From positions 1 to 7,511 of the forward strand of contig DASPTH010000177.1 of NCBI GenBank assembly GCA_035623515.1: a stretch of 7,511 nucleotides of DNA, given 5' to 3'. Below the pieces are notes generated by a model, which worked only from the letters and a program-made list of their open reading frames with translations, ran no database searches and was not told the origin of the DNA. Source of the DNA: DASPTH01 sp035623515. GTDB lineage: Bacteria; Actinomycetota; Acidimicrobiia; IMCC26256; DASPTH01. The translations under genes and the position numbers were made by a program. Positions 1 to 7,005 of the stretch are shown piece after piece (positions within the stretch are counted from its first letter, which is position 1; every line of letters begins with the position of its first letter).

Positions 1-1179
1 CTCGCGCGCGGCGAAGCGGCACCCGAGGAGTGGGAGCAGGATCTCACCGACAAGCTGCGGCGCGCCCCCGAGATCAAGCTCGCGCTCGAACGCATGTGGC
101 CGGTGCTGAGCGGCGCGGAGCTGGTGAACGACCTCTTCGGCTTCGAGGCACTCGTCCGGTCGGCGTCGCACGGTGTGCTCGCGCCGAACGAGGAACGGCT
201 GCTCGTGCGTCCGCGCACGTCCGACGTGCGTGACGTCGCGTGGACCGACGCCGACCTCCCCTTGGTCGACGAGGCCGACGCCCTGCTCGGGCCGCGGAGC
301 GCGGCGCGGCCGCGGCCGCGCCGGCGGGGGCGGCGCAACGAGTCGCTCGAGATGGCGCGCCGCACCGTCGCCGAGCTCGGGTTGGGTGGCTCGGTGTCGG
401 CGGAGCAGGTGCTCGAACGCTACGGGTCCGATGGCGACCCGGTCGCGTCCGACGACGACGGCGAACCGCGCTCGTTCGGCCATGTGCTCGTCGACGAGGC
501 GCAGGACCTCACCGCGATGCAGTGGCGCATGATCGCGCGCCGCTGCCCGTCGGGTTCCATGACGCTCGTCGGTGACTTCGGGCAGGCGAGCCGGGCCGGC
601 GCGCTCTCCGACTGGGACGCCGTGCTCGCCAACGTCACCGTGCGTGTCCCACCGCGCCGGATCACCCTCACCGTCAACTACCGGACCCCGGCCGAGATCA
701 TGGAGGTTGCCAACCGGCTGCTGCCGGCGGCGGCGCCCGGTGTGGAGGCGGCGCGCCCGGTCAGGAGCACGGGGGCGTTTCCGCAGGTCGCGACCGTCGC
801 CGCCGGTGAGACGGTCGACATCGCCGCGGAGGCCGCGCGCGACGCGTCACGGTCCGGCGGGACCGTCGCCGTGATCGCGCCCGTGGCCCTGCACGAGCGG
901 CTCGTCGCCGCCTTGTGGGAAACCGGCGCGGTCGCCGACTCGGTCGAGGCGATCGATGCGCCCATCGCGGTGCTGTCGCCGATCGACGCGAAGGGACTGG
1001 AGTTCGATCACGTCGTGGTGGTCGAGCCGGCCCAGCTCGTGTCGCCGGACGCGGCCGGCCTCCGGCTCCTCTACGTCGTGCTCACGCGCGCGACGCGCCG
1101 CCTGGTGGTCGTGCACGCGGAGCCGCTGCCGGAGGCGCTCGGACTCGGCGCGCCGCGAGTCTCCCAACGGGATCGCTAG
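1..1179 (+). CDS. helD: HelD/HelR-like superfamily 1 helicase-type ATPase, C-terminal part (5' end outside window)
   Basis: The frame is open from base 1 to the TAG at 1177-1179, giving 392 visible residues; the N-terminus with the Walker A motif lies to the left. Numbering from base 1, I see motif II VDEAQD (164-169), motif III GDFGQ (191-195), NYRTP (226-230), the UvrD-type motif V KGLEFD (331-336) and motif VI with LTRAT (361-365). Residues about 20-97 (PEIKLALERMWPVLSG, LVNDLFGF, WTDADLPLVDEA) match the HelD-specific insertion rather than UvrD or PcrA. In Actinobacteria and Firmicutes, HelD proteins bind RNA polymerase and use ATP to remove it from stalled or nucleic-acid-bound states; actinobacterial forms (HelR) are linked to rifampicin tolerance. 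Full-length members are about 700-770 residues, so roughly half is present. An Arg-rich linker at 98-112 is unusual. The next gene starts 9 bases after the stop, so they may be cotranscribed. An internal ATG at 94 is not the start, because the homologous sequence continues upstream of it. Confidence 0.88.
   Translation, partial: LARGEAAPEEWEQDLTDKLRRAPEIKLALERMWPVLSGAELVNDLFGFEALVRSASHGVLAPNEERLLVRPRTSDVRDVAWTDADLPLVDEADALLGPRSAARPRPRRRGRRNESLEMARRTVAELGLGGSVSAEQVLERYGSDGDPVASDDDGEPRSFGHVLVDEAQDLTAMQWRMIARRCPSGSMTLVGDFGQASRAGALSDWDAVLANVTVRVPPRRITLTVNYRTPAEIMEVANRLLPAAAPGVEAARPVRSTGAFPQVATVAAGETVDIAAEAARDASRSGGTVAVIAPVALHERLVAALWETGAVADSVEAIDAPIAVLSPIDAKGLEFDHVVVVEPAQLVSPDAAGLRLLYVVLTRATRRLVVVHAEPLPEALGLGAPRVSQRDR
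302..323. repeat. 22-base perfect palindrome inside the helD-like gene
   Basis: Bases 302-323 equal their own reverse complement with no spacer (arms of 11, all G and C, centred between 312 and 313, containing two overlapping GCGGCCGC sites). The pairing stops at 301/324. It encodes the start of the Arg/Pro-rich linker. It could form a cruciform or an mRNA hairpin, but all-G+C palindromes arise more easily in DNA this G+C rich. I infer no function. Confidence 0.6.
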
Positions 1180-1188
1180 CCTCCGACC

Positions 1189-2985
1189 ATGACGACCACC
1201 GAGGCAGATCGCACCGCGGCCGACGTCGCGTGGGACATCGAGCCGCTCGTCGACGGGCGCGCCGAAACCGGCGTCGACGCGTTGCTCGACGAAGCCGAGA
1301 CACGCGCCAGAGCCATCGGCGCCTACCGCGGGCGCATCGGCGCCCTCGACGCCGCGGAGCTGGCGACGCTGATGCACGAGCTGGCGGCGATCGGTGACCT
1401 GGTCGGCCGGGCCGACTCGTACGCGGGCCTGCGGTTCGCCGTCGACACGCAGGATCCTGCCAACGGCGCGCTCATCGCGCGCGCGGAGGAGCGCTCCACG
1501 GTCATCAACAACGAGCTCATCTTCGTGGAGCTCGAGTGGGCGGCGGTCGACGATGAACGCGCCGCCGAGCTGCTCGCCGACCCCCGAGTCGAGTTCTGCC
1601 GTCATCACCTCGACTCGGCACGGCGCTACCGGCCGCACCTCCTCACGGAACCCGAAGAGGTGATCCTCTCCGACAAGTCGCTCACTGCGAGCAGCGCGTG
1701 GGTGCGGCTGTTCTCGGAGCTCACCTCGGCGCTCGTCGTCGACCTCGACGGTGACACGGTCAGCCTCGAGGAGGGCCTGTCGCAGCTCATGTCGCCCGAC
1801 CGCGACGCGCGGCGAACCGCGGCCGAGGCGGTCACGGCGGCGCTCGCTCCCGGCCTGCGCACGCGCGCGTTCGTGTTCAACACGCTGCTCGTCGACAAGT
1901 CGATCGACGACCGGCTGCGCCACTACGAGAGCTGGATCGCCAGCCGCAACCTGGGCAACGAGGCGAGCGACGAGTCGGTCGAGGCGCTCGTGACCGCGGT
2001 GCAGGCCCGCTACGACATCCCGCAGCGCTGGTACACGCTGAAGGCGCGGCTGCTCGGGTTGGACAAGATCTCCGACTTCGACCGCATGGCGTCGGTGGCG
2101 TCGACCGACGAGGAGTTCGGTTGGTCGGAGGCGCGCGACCTGGTGCTCGACGCGTACGCGTCGTTCTCACCCGACCTCGCGGATGTTGCCCGTCGCTTCT
2201 TCGACGAGGCGTGGATCGACGCGCCCGTCCGCCCGGGCAAGCGCCCGGGGGCGTTCTGTGCGTACACCGTCCCGAGCGCGCACCCGTACCTGCTGCTCAA
2301 CTGGACGTCGCGCCGGCGCGACGTGCTGACCCTCGCCCACGAGATGGGTCACGGGTTGCACGCCTACCTCGCGCGCGAGCAGGGGATCTTCCACCAGACC
2401 ACGCCGCTCACCCTCGCCGAGACCGCGTCGGTGTTCGGCGAGACCGTCACCTTCGGGCGTCTGCTGGATGCGACCACCGATCCGCGGGCGCGCCTCGCGC
2501 TGCTCGCCGAGAGCCTCGAGGGCCAGATCGCCACCGTGTTCCGGCAGGTGGCGATGAACCGGTTCGAGGACCGGGTCCACAACCAGCGCCGCGAGGAGGG
2601 CGAACTGTCCGTCGAGCAGTTCAACGACGCCTGGGCCGACACGCAGGCCTCGATGCTCGGCGATTCGGTGGAGATCACCGAGGGCTATCGCACGTGGTGG
2701 TCGTACATCCCCCACTTCATGGGCACACCGGGATACGTGTACGCGTACTCGTACGGCCAGCTGCTCGCCCTGTCGGTGTACCGCGCGTACGAACAGCAGG
2801 GCGCAGGCTTCGTGCCCCGATACCTCGAGCTGCTCGCGGCCGGCGGGTCGCGCTCGCCCGAGGAGCTGGGCCGGATCGTCGGGCTCGACCTCGAAGACCC
2901 CGCCTTCTGGGACGGAGGCCTGGCCATCGTCGCCGAGCAGCTCGCCGCGGCGGAGTCCGCGGCGGCCGAGTCGGGCCGGCTCTGA
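1189..2985 (+). CDS. pepF: M3 family oligoendopeptidase (PepF type), zinc metallopeptidase
   Basis: This 598-residue protein is close to the usual ~600 of PepF enzymes, which cut medium-length oligopeptides in the cytoplasm during peptide use or turnover. The zinc site is clear: HEMGH at 384-388 gives two His ligands and the catalytic Glu385, and Glu411 in the LAETASVFGE segment is the expected third ligand. Near the C-terminus, IPHFMGTPGYVYAYSYG (about 507-523) is the conserved M3 stretch with the His and Tyr residues that help bind substrate (His509, Tyr516/518). AGGSRSPEELGRIVGLDLED (551-570), followed by PAFWDGGL, is the typical PepF tail. The N-terminal half is the helical lid with WDIEPLVDG at 15-23. 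No signal peptide or membrane segment is visible, so it should be cytoplasmic. The ATG at 1189 fits homologous starts but has no clear Shine-Dalgarno; being 9 bases after the upstream stop, it could be read by coupled or leaderless initiation. It ends convergently with the DUF885 gene. Confidence 0.93.
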   Translation: MTTTEADRTAADVAWDIEPLVDGRAETGVDALLDEAETRARAIGAYRGRIGALDAAELATLMHELAAIGDLVGRADSYAGLRFAVDTQDPANGALIARAEERSTVINNELIFVELEWAAVDDERAAELLADPRVEFCRHHLDSARRYRPHLLTEPEEVILSDKSLTASSAWVRLFSELTSALVVDLDGDTVSLEEGLSQLMSPDRDARRTAAEAVTAALAPGLRTRAFVFNTLLVDKSIDDRLRHYESWIASRNLGNEASDESVEALVTAVQARYDIPQRWYTLKARLLGLDKISDFDRMASVASTDEEFGWSEARDLVLDAYASFSPDLADVARRFFDEAWIDAPVRPGKRPGAFCAYTVPSAHPYLLLNWTSRRRDVLTLAHEMGHGLHAYLAREQGIFHQTTPLTLAETASVFGETVTFGRLLDATTDPRARLALLAESLEGQIATVFRQVAMNRFEDRVHNQRREEGELSVEQFNDAWADTQASMLGDSVEITEGYRTWWSYIPHFMGTPGYVYAYSYGQLLALSVYRAYEQQGAGFVPRYLELLAAGGSRSPEELGRIVGLDLEDPAFWDGGLAIVAEQLAAAESAAAESGRL

Positions 2986-3050
2986 CCAGCTCGAAGTTGC
3001 GTCAGCAACCGACGTAGAGGGTCGGTGGGCGACGCAGGTTCGTGGTGGGG
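2986..3050. terminator. Convergent intergenic gap with weak hairpins, possible bidirectional terminator
   Basis: This 65-base gap separates the ends of pepF (+) and the DUF885 gene (-). It holds small inverted repeats. GTTGC at 2996-3000 pairs with GCAAC at 3005-3009 around a 4-base loop. ACCGAC at 3008-3013 pairs with GTCGGT at 3021-3026 around a 7-base loop. GTCG at 3021-3024 can also pair with CGAC at 3030-3033. The first two overlap by two bases, so they compete. No T-tract follows on either strand, so this is not a classical intrinsic terminator. Its place between two gene ends is the main reason to suspect termination. Confidence 0.25.
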
Positions 3051-4739
3051 CTACAGGCGCGCGAGCTCGGCGTCGAGTTGGGCGAGCCCCATCGGGCCGA
3101 GGTCGAGCGCGCGGCGGTGGAATTCCTTGAGGTCGAAGCCGGCACCGGCTCGGGCGCGGGCGGCGTCGCGCGCGCCGAGCCACACCCGCTCGCCCACCTT
3201 GTAGCTGATCGCCTGGCCGGGGAGGCCGAGGTAGCGGTCGACCTCGCTCGCCATGAAGTCGGGCGGGAACTTGCTGCGCTCGATCACGAACGGGAGCGCC
3301 AGCTCGGGTGTCCACGTCTCGCCCGGCTCGTACCGCTCGCCCGCAGGGATGGGGAGCTCGAGGTGCATACCGATGTCGACGACGACGCGAACCGCGCGCA
3401 TGGCCTGCGCGCGCAGCATGCCCAACTCGTACGCCGGGTCCTCGAGGTAGCCGAGCTCGCCCATGAGCCGCTCGGCGTAGAGCGCCCACCCCTCGGCGTG
3501 CCCCGACGTGCCCGCGAGCGTGCGCTGGTAGCGGCTCAACGTGCCGGCCAGGTACCGGACCTGCGCGATCTGCAGGTGGTGGCCGGGGACGCCCTCGTGG
3601 TAGCAGATCGACACCTCACCCCACAGCGGGAAGCGCGTCTTGCCGAGCGTCGGGTACCAGGTGCGCCCCGGGCGGCTGAAGTCCTCGGACGGGCCCGTGT
3701 AGTACATCGCGGCCGCGCCGCCGGGCGGCGCGATCATCGCCTCGACGCGCTTCACGGGCTCCGGGATGTCGAAGTGCGTCCCGTCGAGCTCCGCGACGGT
3801 GCGGTCGAGTAGCTCCTGGTTCCAACGCTGGAAGGCCTCGACACCCTCGATCGCGCGGTGCGGGTCCGTTTCGAGGTGCTCGATCACCGCGTCGACGCCG
3901 ACGTCGGGGATGATGCGCTCGGCGACCTGGCCCATCGCGTGCTCGATCCGGTGCAGCTCGTCCCATCCCCAGCGGTACGTCTCCTCGAGGTCGAGGTCCG
4001 TGCCGGTGAAGTCCCGCGCGTACAGCGAGTAACGCTCGCGGCCGACCGGGTCGTGCTCGGTGGCGTGCGGCGCGTACTCCTCGACCAGGTACCGCCCCAT
4101 GGCCGCGTACGCGGCGGTGGCGCGGGTCGCGAGCTCCTCGAGCCGGTGGCCGAGGGCGGCGTCGCCGAGGTCGCGCCGCTCGTAGTCCTCGACGAGCGTG
4201 CGGAAGAACGGCGGCGTCGACGCGTCGACGCCCGCCCACACGTCGGCCTGCTGTGTGCACGCCACCGCCTGGCGGCGCGCGGCCACCACACCCTGCTGTA
4301 CTCCTTCCGTGAGCGCGGCCTCCAAGCCGGCGAGGCCCTGCGGCACGAGCGCCATCCGCTCGGCGATCGTCTGCCAATGTTCGAGCGTGTCGCGTGGCAT
4401 GAGGTCGAAGACGAGGCGCACGCCCTGGATGGGGCTGCCCAGGATCCGGACGTCGCGCAGCCGTTCGCCCGCGTCGTGCTCCTCGAGCGCGAGCTCCAAC
4501 CGCTCGCGCAGCACGCCGGCAGCGACGCGATCGGCGTCCGACTCGATCCGGACCGCGGCGAGCGCCCGCAGCGTGGCGCGGTCGTGCTCGGCGCGCTCGT
4601 CGACGCCGTCGGGCGAGTAGTCCGTCATCTCGTGGTCGTGCCCGGTGATCCCCTCGCCGGTCGCGGCGAGCGGGTCGAGCGCGGCGAACCGCTCCACGTA
4701 CGCGTCGGCGAGGTCGTACACGTCGGACCGGCTCGTCAT
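3051..4739 (-). CDS. DUF885 family protein, putative metallopeptidase
   Basis: This 562-residue protein of the DUF885 family is read from the ATG at 4739 to the TAG at 3051. The family signature is clear: HEGVPGHHLQ at 381-390, followed by HAEGWALYAE at 414-423. The arrangement resembles the zinc-binding helices of gluzincin-like peptidases, with His381, His387 or His388 and Glu416 or Glu423 as likely ligands; the reaction of the family is not settled as far as I know. Other conserved stretches are GHDHEMTDYSPDG (33-45), YYTGPSEDFSRPG (346-358) before the active site, and the tail LPGQAISYKVGE plus FDLKEFHRRALDLGP. There is no signal peptide or membrane segment, so I expect a cytoplasmic enzyme. 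The start is set by a Shine-Dalgarno (4745-4750) and by the ATGA overlap with the upstream hydrolase gene; a longer in-frame reading to 5147 only shadows that gene. It is second in a two-gene operon and probably translated by coupling. Confidence 0.9.
   Translation of the reverse strand: MTSRSDVYDLADAYVERFAALDPLAATGEGITGHDHEMTDYSPDGVDERAEHDRATLRALAAVRIESDADRVAAGVLRERLELALEEHDAGERLRDVRILGSPIQGVRLVFDLMPRDTLEHWQTIAERMALVPQGLAGLEAALTEGVQQGVVAARRQAVACTQQADVWAGVDASTPPFFRTLVEDYERRDLGDAALGHRLEELATRATAAYAAMGRYLVEEYAPHATEHDPVGRERYSLYARDFTGTDLDLEETYRWGWDELHRIEHAMGQVAERIIPDVGVDAVIEHLETDPHRAIEGVEAFQRWNQELLDRTVAELDGTHFDIPEPVKRVEAMIAPPGGAAAMYYTGPSEDFSRPGRTWYPTLGKTRFPLWGEVSICYHEGVPGHHLQIAQVRYLAGTLSRYQRTLAGTSGHAEGWALYAERLMGELGYLEDPAYELGMLRAQAMRAVRVVVDIGMHLELPIPAGERYEPGETWTPELALPFVIERSKFPPDFMASEVDRYLGLPGQAISYKVGERVWLGARDAARARAGAGFDLKEFHRRALDLGPMGLAQLDAELARL
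4213..4232. repeat. 20-base perfect palindrome inside the DUF885 gene
   Basis: Bases 4213-4232 equal their own reverse complement (arms of 10, containing two GTCGAC sites flanking a central GCG/CGC). The sequence encodes the GVDAST segment at residues 170-175. GTC and GAC are favoured codons here, so repeated GTCGAC units are expected, and chance is the simplest explanation. Confidence 0.5.
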
Positions 4740-6982
4740 CGCGATCCTTTCGTCCCGGTGGCGTTGCTCGGCGCCACGTAGGCGCGGCACGGCTGGCCCC
4801 GAAGGCTGCCACACTCCGGCAACGGGGTGGTCACCGGGATCCCGGGCACGACGGGGAGGACCACGCGGGACGGATGGTCGCCTCCGACGGCGACGTCGTT
4901 CACGACCTCGTGGTGGTACGTGAGCGCGTCGAACGCCCACGCAGGTCGGTTGCCGCCGGGGGGCTGCACGACGATGCGGATGCGTGACCCGGCACGGAAC
5001 ACGTGGCCGAACGGGAACAGGGGGACCCGCACGAGCGAGTACCGCCCCTTCGGGAGCGGCCGTGTGTCCGACGCGCGGTACGTGGGTACCGGGTGCAGGT
5101 CGGTCGACGCGGCGGGGTCGAGCGCGCGCTTGCTGGCGCGGAGCCACCCGCTCTGCACGTACGTCTCCTCGCCGTCGGGCCGCACCTCGCTCACCGTCAC
5201 TTCGAGGTCGACGTCGGGCGCGGTCGAACGCAACCAGAGGTCGACGCTCCCGGATCCGAGGATCACCGTGTCGGCCCCGAGTGGCGCGGTCACGTAGCCG
5301 AGCGCCTTGCCGGCCGGCACGGGCTTCCAGTCGAGCTTGGTGGCCTTCGCCTGCTCGCTCCCTTCGTCACCCGCGGGTGCGTCGGTGCGCGGGAAGGCAC
5401 CGGGGTCGTAGACGTAATGGTCGCTCGTGGCCGGCGCGGGGGCCGTCGGTTCGAGGCGTCCGCCGGCGGCGAGGTACCACGTGGTCGCAGTGGTCGCGGG
5501 AGGCGGCCACGAAGGGAACGATGCCTCCATCGCCGCGATCGGCGCGCCCTCCGGGCCGCCGGCACCGCTGTCGAACAGGACGCGAACGGGCGGCTCCGCC
5601 TGGTAGGCCGCGAGCGCGGTCGCGTAGTCAGTACCGGGCGCGAAGCGGTCGGGCGGCAGCTCGGTGCCGTCGCCGAACGTGCCGGCCAGCGCCGCGGACG
5701 CGATGGCGCGCACCGACGGCGAGATGCTCGGCACGCGGCGCGCGACGTAGAAGTCGAGGAACTCGGCCCAGCGCGTGATCACCTCCGGACCGAGCGAGTC
5801 GGCGTGGATGCCGTTCGTCAACGTCGCCTTCACGACCACGCCAGGCGCGAACTGATCGAGCATCTCGGGCCAGTGGCCACCGGTCTCCTCGTCCTGCCAC
5901 GAACCGGCGAGGAACACCGGCACGTCGATCTTGTGCACGAAGCGCGCCGGCGCGAGCGCGTCGTCGGCGGGCTCCGGATTGCGGCCGAGCGCCGTGATCT
6001 CGCGCGACACGCTCGGAGACTGCAGGCGCAGGGCTTGGTTGTCGGCACACGTGGTGTCGCCGTCGGCGATGCGCCTGCGCGCCCAGTCCGACGCCGACGG
6101 CTCCGCGTCGGCCTGCCGGTCGTCGGCCCAGCCGACGGCGAAACCGTTGTTGAGGATGCCGCCGGGGTAGAGCGTCTGGTAGGTGTCGTCGGTGACGGAC
6201 AGCGGCGTGATCGCCGCGAGATGGGGCGGACGCGTCGCCGCGACGAACAACTGTGTGAGGCCCGGGTAGGAGATCCCGACCATGCCGACCTTGCCGTGCG
6301 CGACCCACGGCTGCGCGGCCACGGTCTCGATCGCGTCGTAGCCGTCGAGTGACTGGAGCGGCTCGAAGTAGTCGAACGCTCCTCCTGAGCAGCCGGTGCC
6401 GCGGAGGTTCACGCCGACGGTGGCGAAGCCGAGGAGTTGCGCGAGCGTCGACGCTGGCTGGTGGCCGTCGGGGTTGGAGGGGTCGTAGCCCGAGTACTCG
6501 ACGACCGTCGGGTAGGGGCCGTCCGCGACCGGGCCGGGCAGCACGACGTCGGCGGACAGCAGTGTGCCGTCCCGCGTCCGGATGTACCCGAAGCCCGGCC
6601 CGAGTCGCTGCGACGAGTAGAGCGACTGGGGCGGCACGTCGTCGACGCTCGTGACGGCTACCGGCCGCGAACGCGCGCCGCCGACGGTGACGGTGTGGCG
6701 GCCCGGGTGCACGTGGCGGAACAGCGTGGCGCCCTCGCCGTCGATCGCGCGGCGCGCGACCGTGTGACCGGACGCGTCGAGCAGGCGAGCGGTGGCGCCC
6801 TTCGGCGCACCGGTGACGGCGACCTGCTCCACGCTGCCCTGTACCTGGAAGGTCACCGTGGCCGCGGTGGCGCGCGGCGACACGCCCTGAGCTGCCACCG
6901 TTGCCCCTGTGACGAGGACCGCGACGAGGACGGCGACGTGCACGGAGGCCCGAGGTGGCACGCCGAGGACCGTACCTGCCAC
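4736..6982 (-). CDS. Exported CocE/NonD family (S15-like, X-Pro dipeptidyl-peptidase type) serine hydrolase
   Basis: This 748-residue protein has an alpha/beta-hydrolase core with all three catalytic residues in the expected order: Ser238 in GISYPG, Asp364 in SWQDEETG and His393 in NGIHADSLG. Tyr166 in EYSGYDP is the likely oxyanion residue, and RGTGCSGG at 194-201 is the family's conserved loop. The C-terminal jelly-roll of X-Pro peptidases and cocaine esterases spans about 555-715 (LGYVTAPL, DLWLRSTAPDVDLEVTVSEV, YSLVRVPLFPFGHVFRAGSRIRI in order). Family members cleave N-terminal X-Pro dipeptides, acyl esters or beta-lactam side chains; the substrate here cannot be read from sequence. A hydrophobic stretch at about 14-31 after Arg11, with a possible cut after VAA (29-31), looks like a signal peptide. 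Residues about 42-112 form an extra beta-rich module. Two cysteines near the end (724, 732) could pair outside the cell. The start used is GTG at 6982; GTG at 6961 (V8) would also keep the signal peptide, so the start is uncertain. Its TGA overlaps the DUF885 ATG. Confidence 0.88.
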   Translation of the reverse strand: MAGTVLGVPPRASVHVAVLVAVLVTGATVAAQGVSPRATAATVTFQVQGSVEQVAVTGAPKGATARLLDASGHTVARRAIDGEGATLFRHVHPGRHTVTVGGARSRPVAVTSVDDVPPQSLYSSQRLGPGFGYIRTRDGTLLSADVVLPGPVADGPYPTVVEYSGYDPSNPDGHQPASTLAQLLGFATVGVNLRGTGCSGGAFDYFEPLQSLDGYDAIETVAAQPWVAHGKVGMVGISYPGLTQLFVAATRPPHLAAITPLSVTDDTYQTLYPGGILNNGFAVGWADDRQADAEPSASDWARRRIADGDTTCADNQALRLQSPSVSREITALGRNPEPADDALAPARFVHKIDVPVFLAGSWQDEETGGHWPEMLDQFAPGVVVKATLTNGIHADSLGPEVITRWAEFLDFYVARRVPSISPSVRAIASAALAGTFGDGTELPPDRFAPGTDYATALAAYQAEPPVRVLFDSGAGGPEGAPIAAMEASFPSWPPPATTATTWYLAAGGRLEPTAPAPATSDHYVYDPGAFPRTDAPAGDEGSEQAKATKLDWKPVPAGKALGYVTAPLGADTVILGSGSVDLWLRSTAPDVDLEVTVSEVRPDGEETYVQSGWLRASKRALDPAASTDLHPVPTYRASDTRPLPKGRYSLVRVPLFPFGHVFRAGSRIRIVVQPPGGNRPAWAFDALTYHHEVVNDVAVGGDHPSRVVLPVVPGIPVTTPLPECGSLRGQPCRAYVAPSNATGTKGSR
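4745..4750 (-). promoter_or_regulatory. Shine-Dalgarno for the DUF885 gene
   Basis: On the minus strand AAAGGA lies 5 bases before the ATG at 4739, inside the last codons of the upstream hydrolase gene. It is the clearest ribosome binding site in the window. It decides the DUF885 start and supports coupled translation of the two genes. Confidence 0.75.
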
Positions 6983-6995
6983 CCCTGCCGTGGCA
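6977..6995. promoter_or_regulatory. Inverted repeat in the divergent start region, candidate operator
   Basis: TGCCA at 6977-6981 and TGGCA at 6991-6995 form a perfect 5-base inverted repeat with a 9-base spacer. A second, nested one, TGCC-GT-GGCA, lies at 6986-6995. The repeat covers the GTG start of the exported hydrolase and sits 10 bases before the SDR start. The region between the two starts is only 6983-7005. I see no convincing -35/-10 pair for either gene here, so the promoters must overlap coding sequence, or a start is misplaced. A regulator binding site is an inference from position and symmetry only. Confidence 0.25.
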
Positions 6996-7005
6996 CGATC
7001 AGGAC

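Noticed and set aside
847..1923. 358-residue minus-strand open frame across the helD/pepF junction
   Set aside because: It is antisense to two genes with clear family motifs, and its composition is Arg/Val/Asp/Gly-rich without any domain pattern. Long antisense frames are routine at this G+C level.
2121..3017. 298-residue plus-strand frame overlapping the second half of pepF
   Set aside because: It is a +1/+2 shadow of the pepF frame that encodes the zinc site. It has no motif and runs past the gene end only by chance.
2167..3489. 440-residue minus-strand open frame over the end of pepF and the DUF885 tail
   Set aside because: It runs antisense to pepF and out of frame with the DUF885 gene, shows no recognisable motif and is rich in Arg and Ala. 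It is a shadow frame.
3858..4781. 307-residue plus-strand open frame antisense to the DUF885 gene
   Set aside because: It overlaps a well-supported gene, has no start signal and no motif; its length is explained by codon bias on the other strand.
4740..5147. N-terminal extension of the DUF885 protein to a start at 5147
   Set aside because: The extra 136 residues lie out of frame over the end of the upstream hydrolase, are Arg/Pro-rich and do not look like the family. The Shine-Dalgarno at 4745-4750 marks the ATG at 4739.
5003..6352. 449-residue plus-strand open frame inside the exported hydrolase gene
   Set aside because: It is antisense to the catalytic core that carries the Ser238/Asp364/His393 triad. 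The translation is low-complexity Arg/Val/Gly with no domain.
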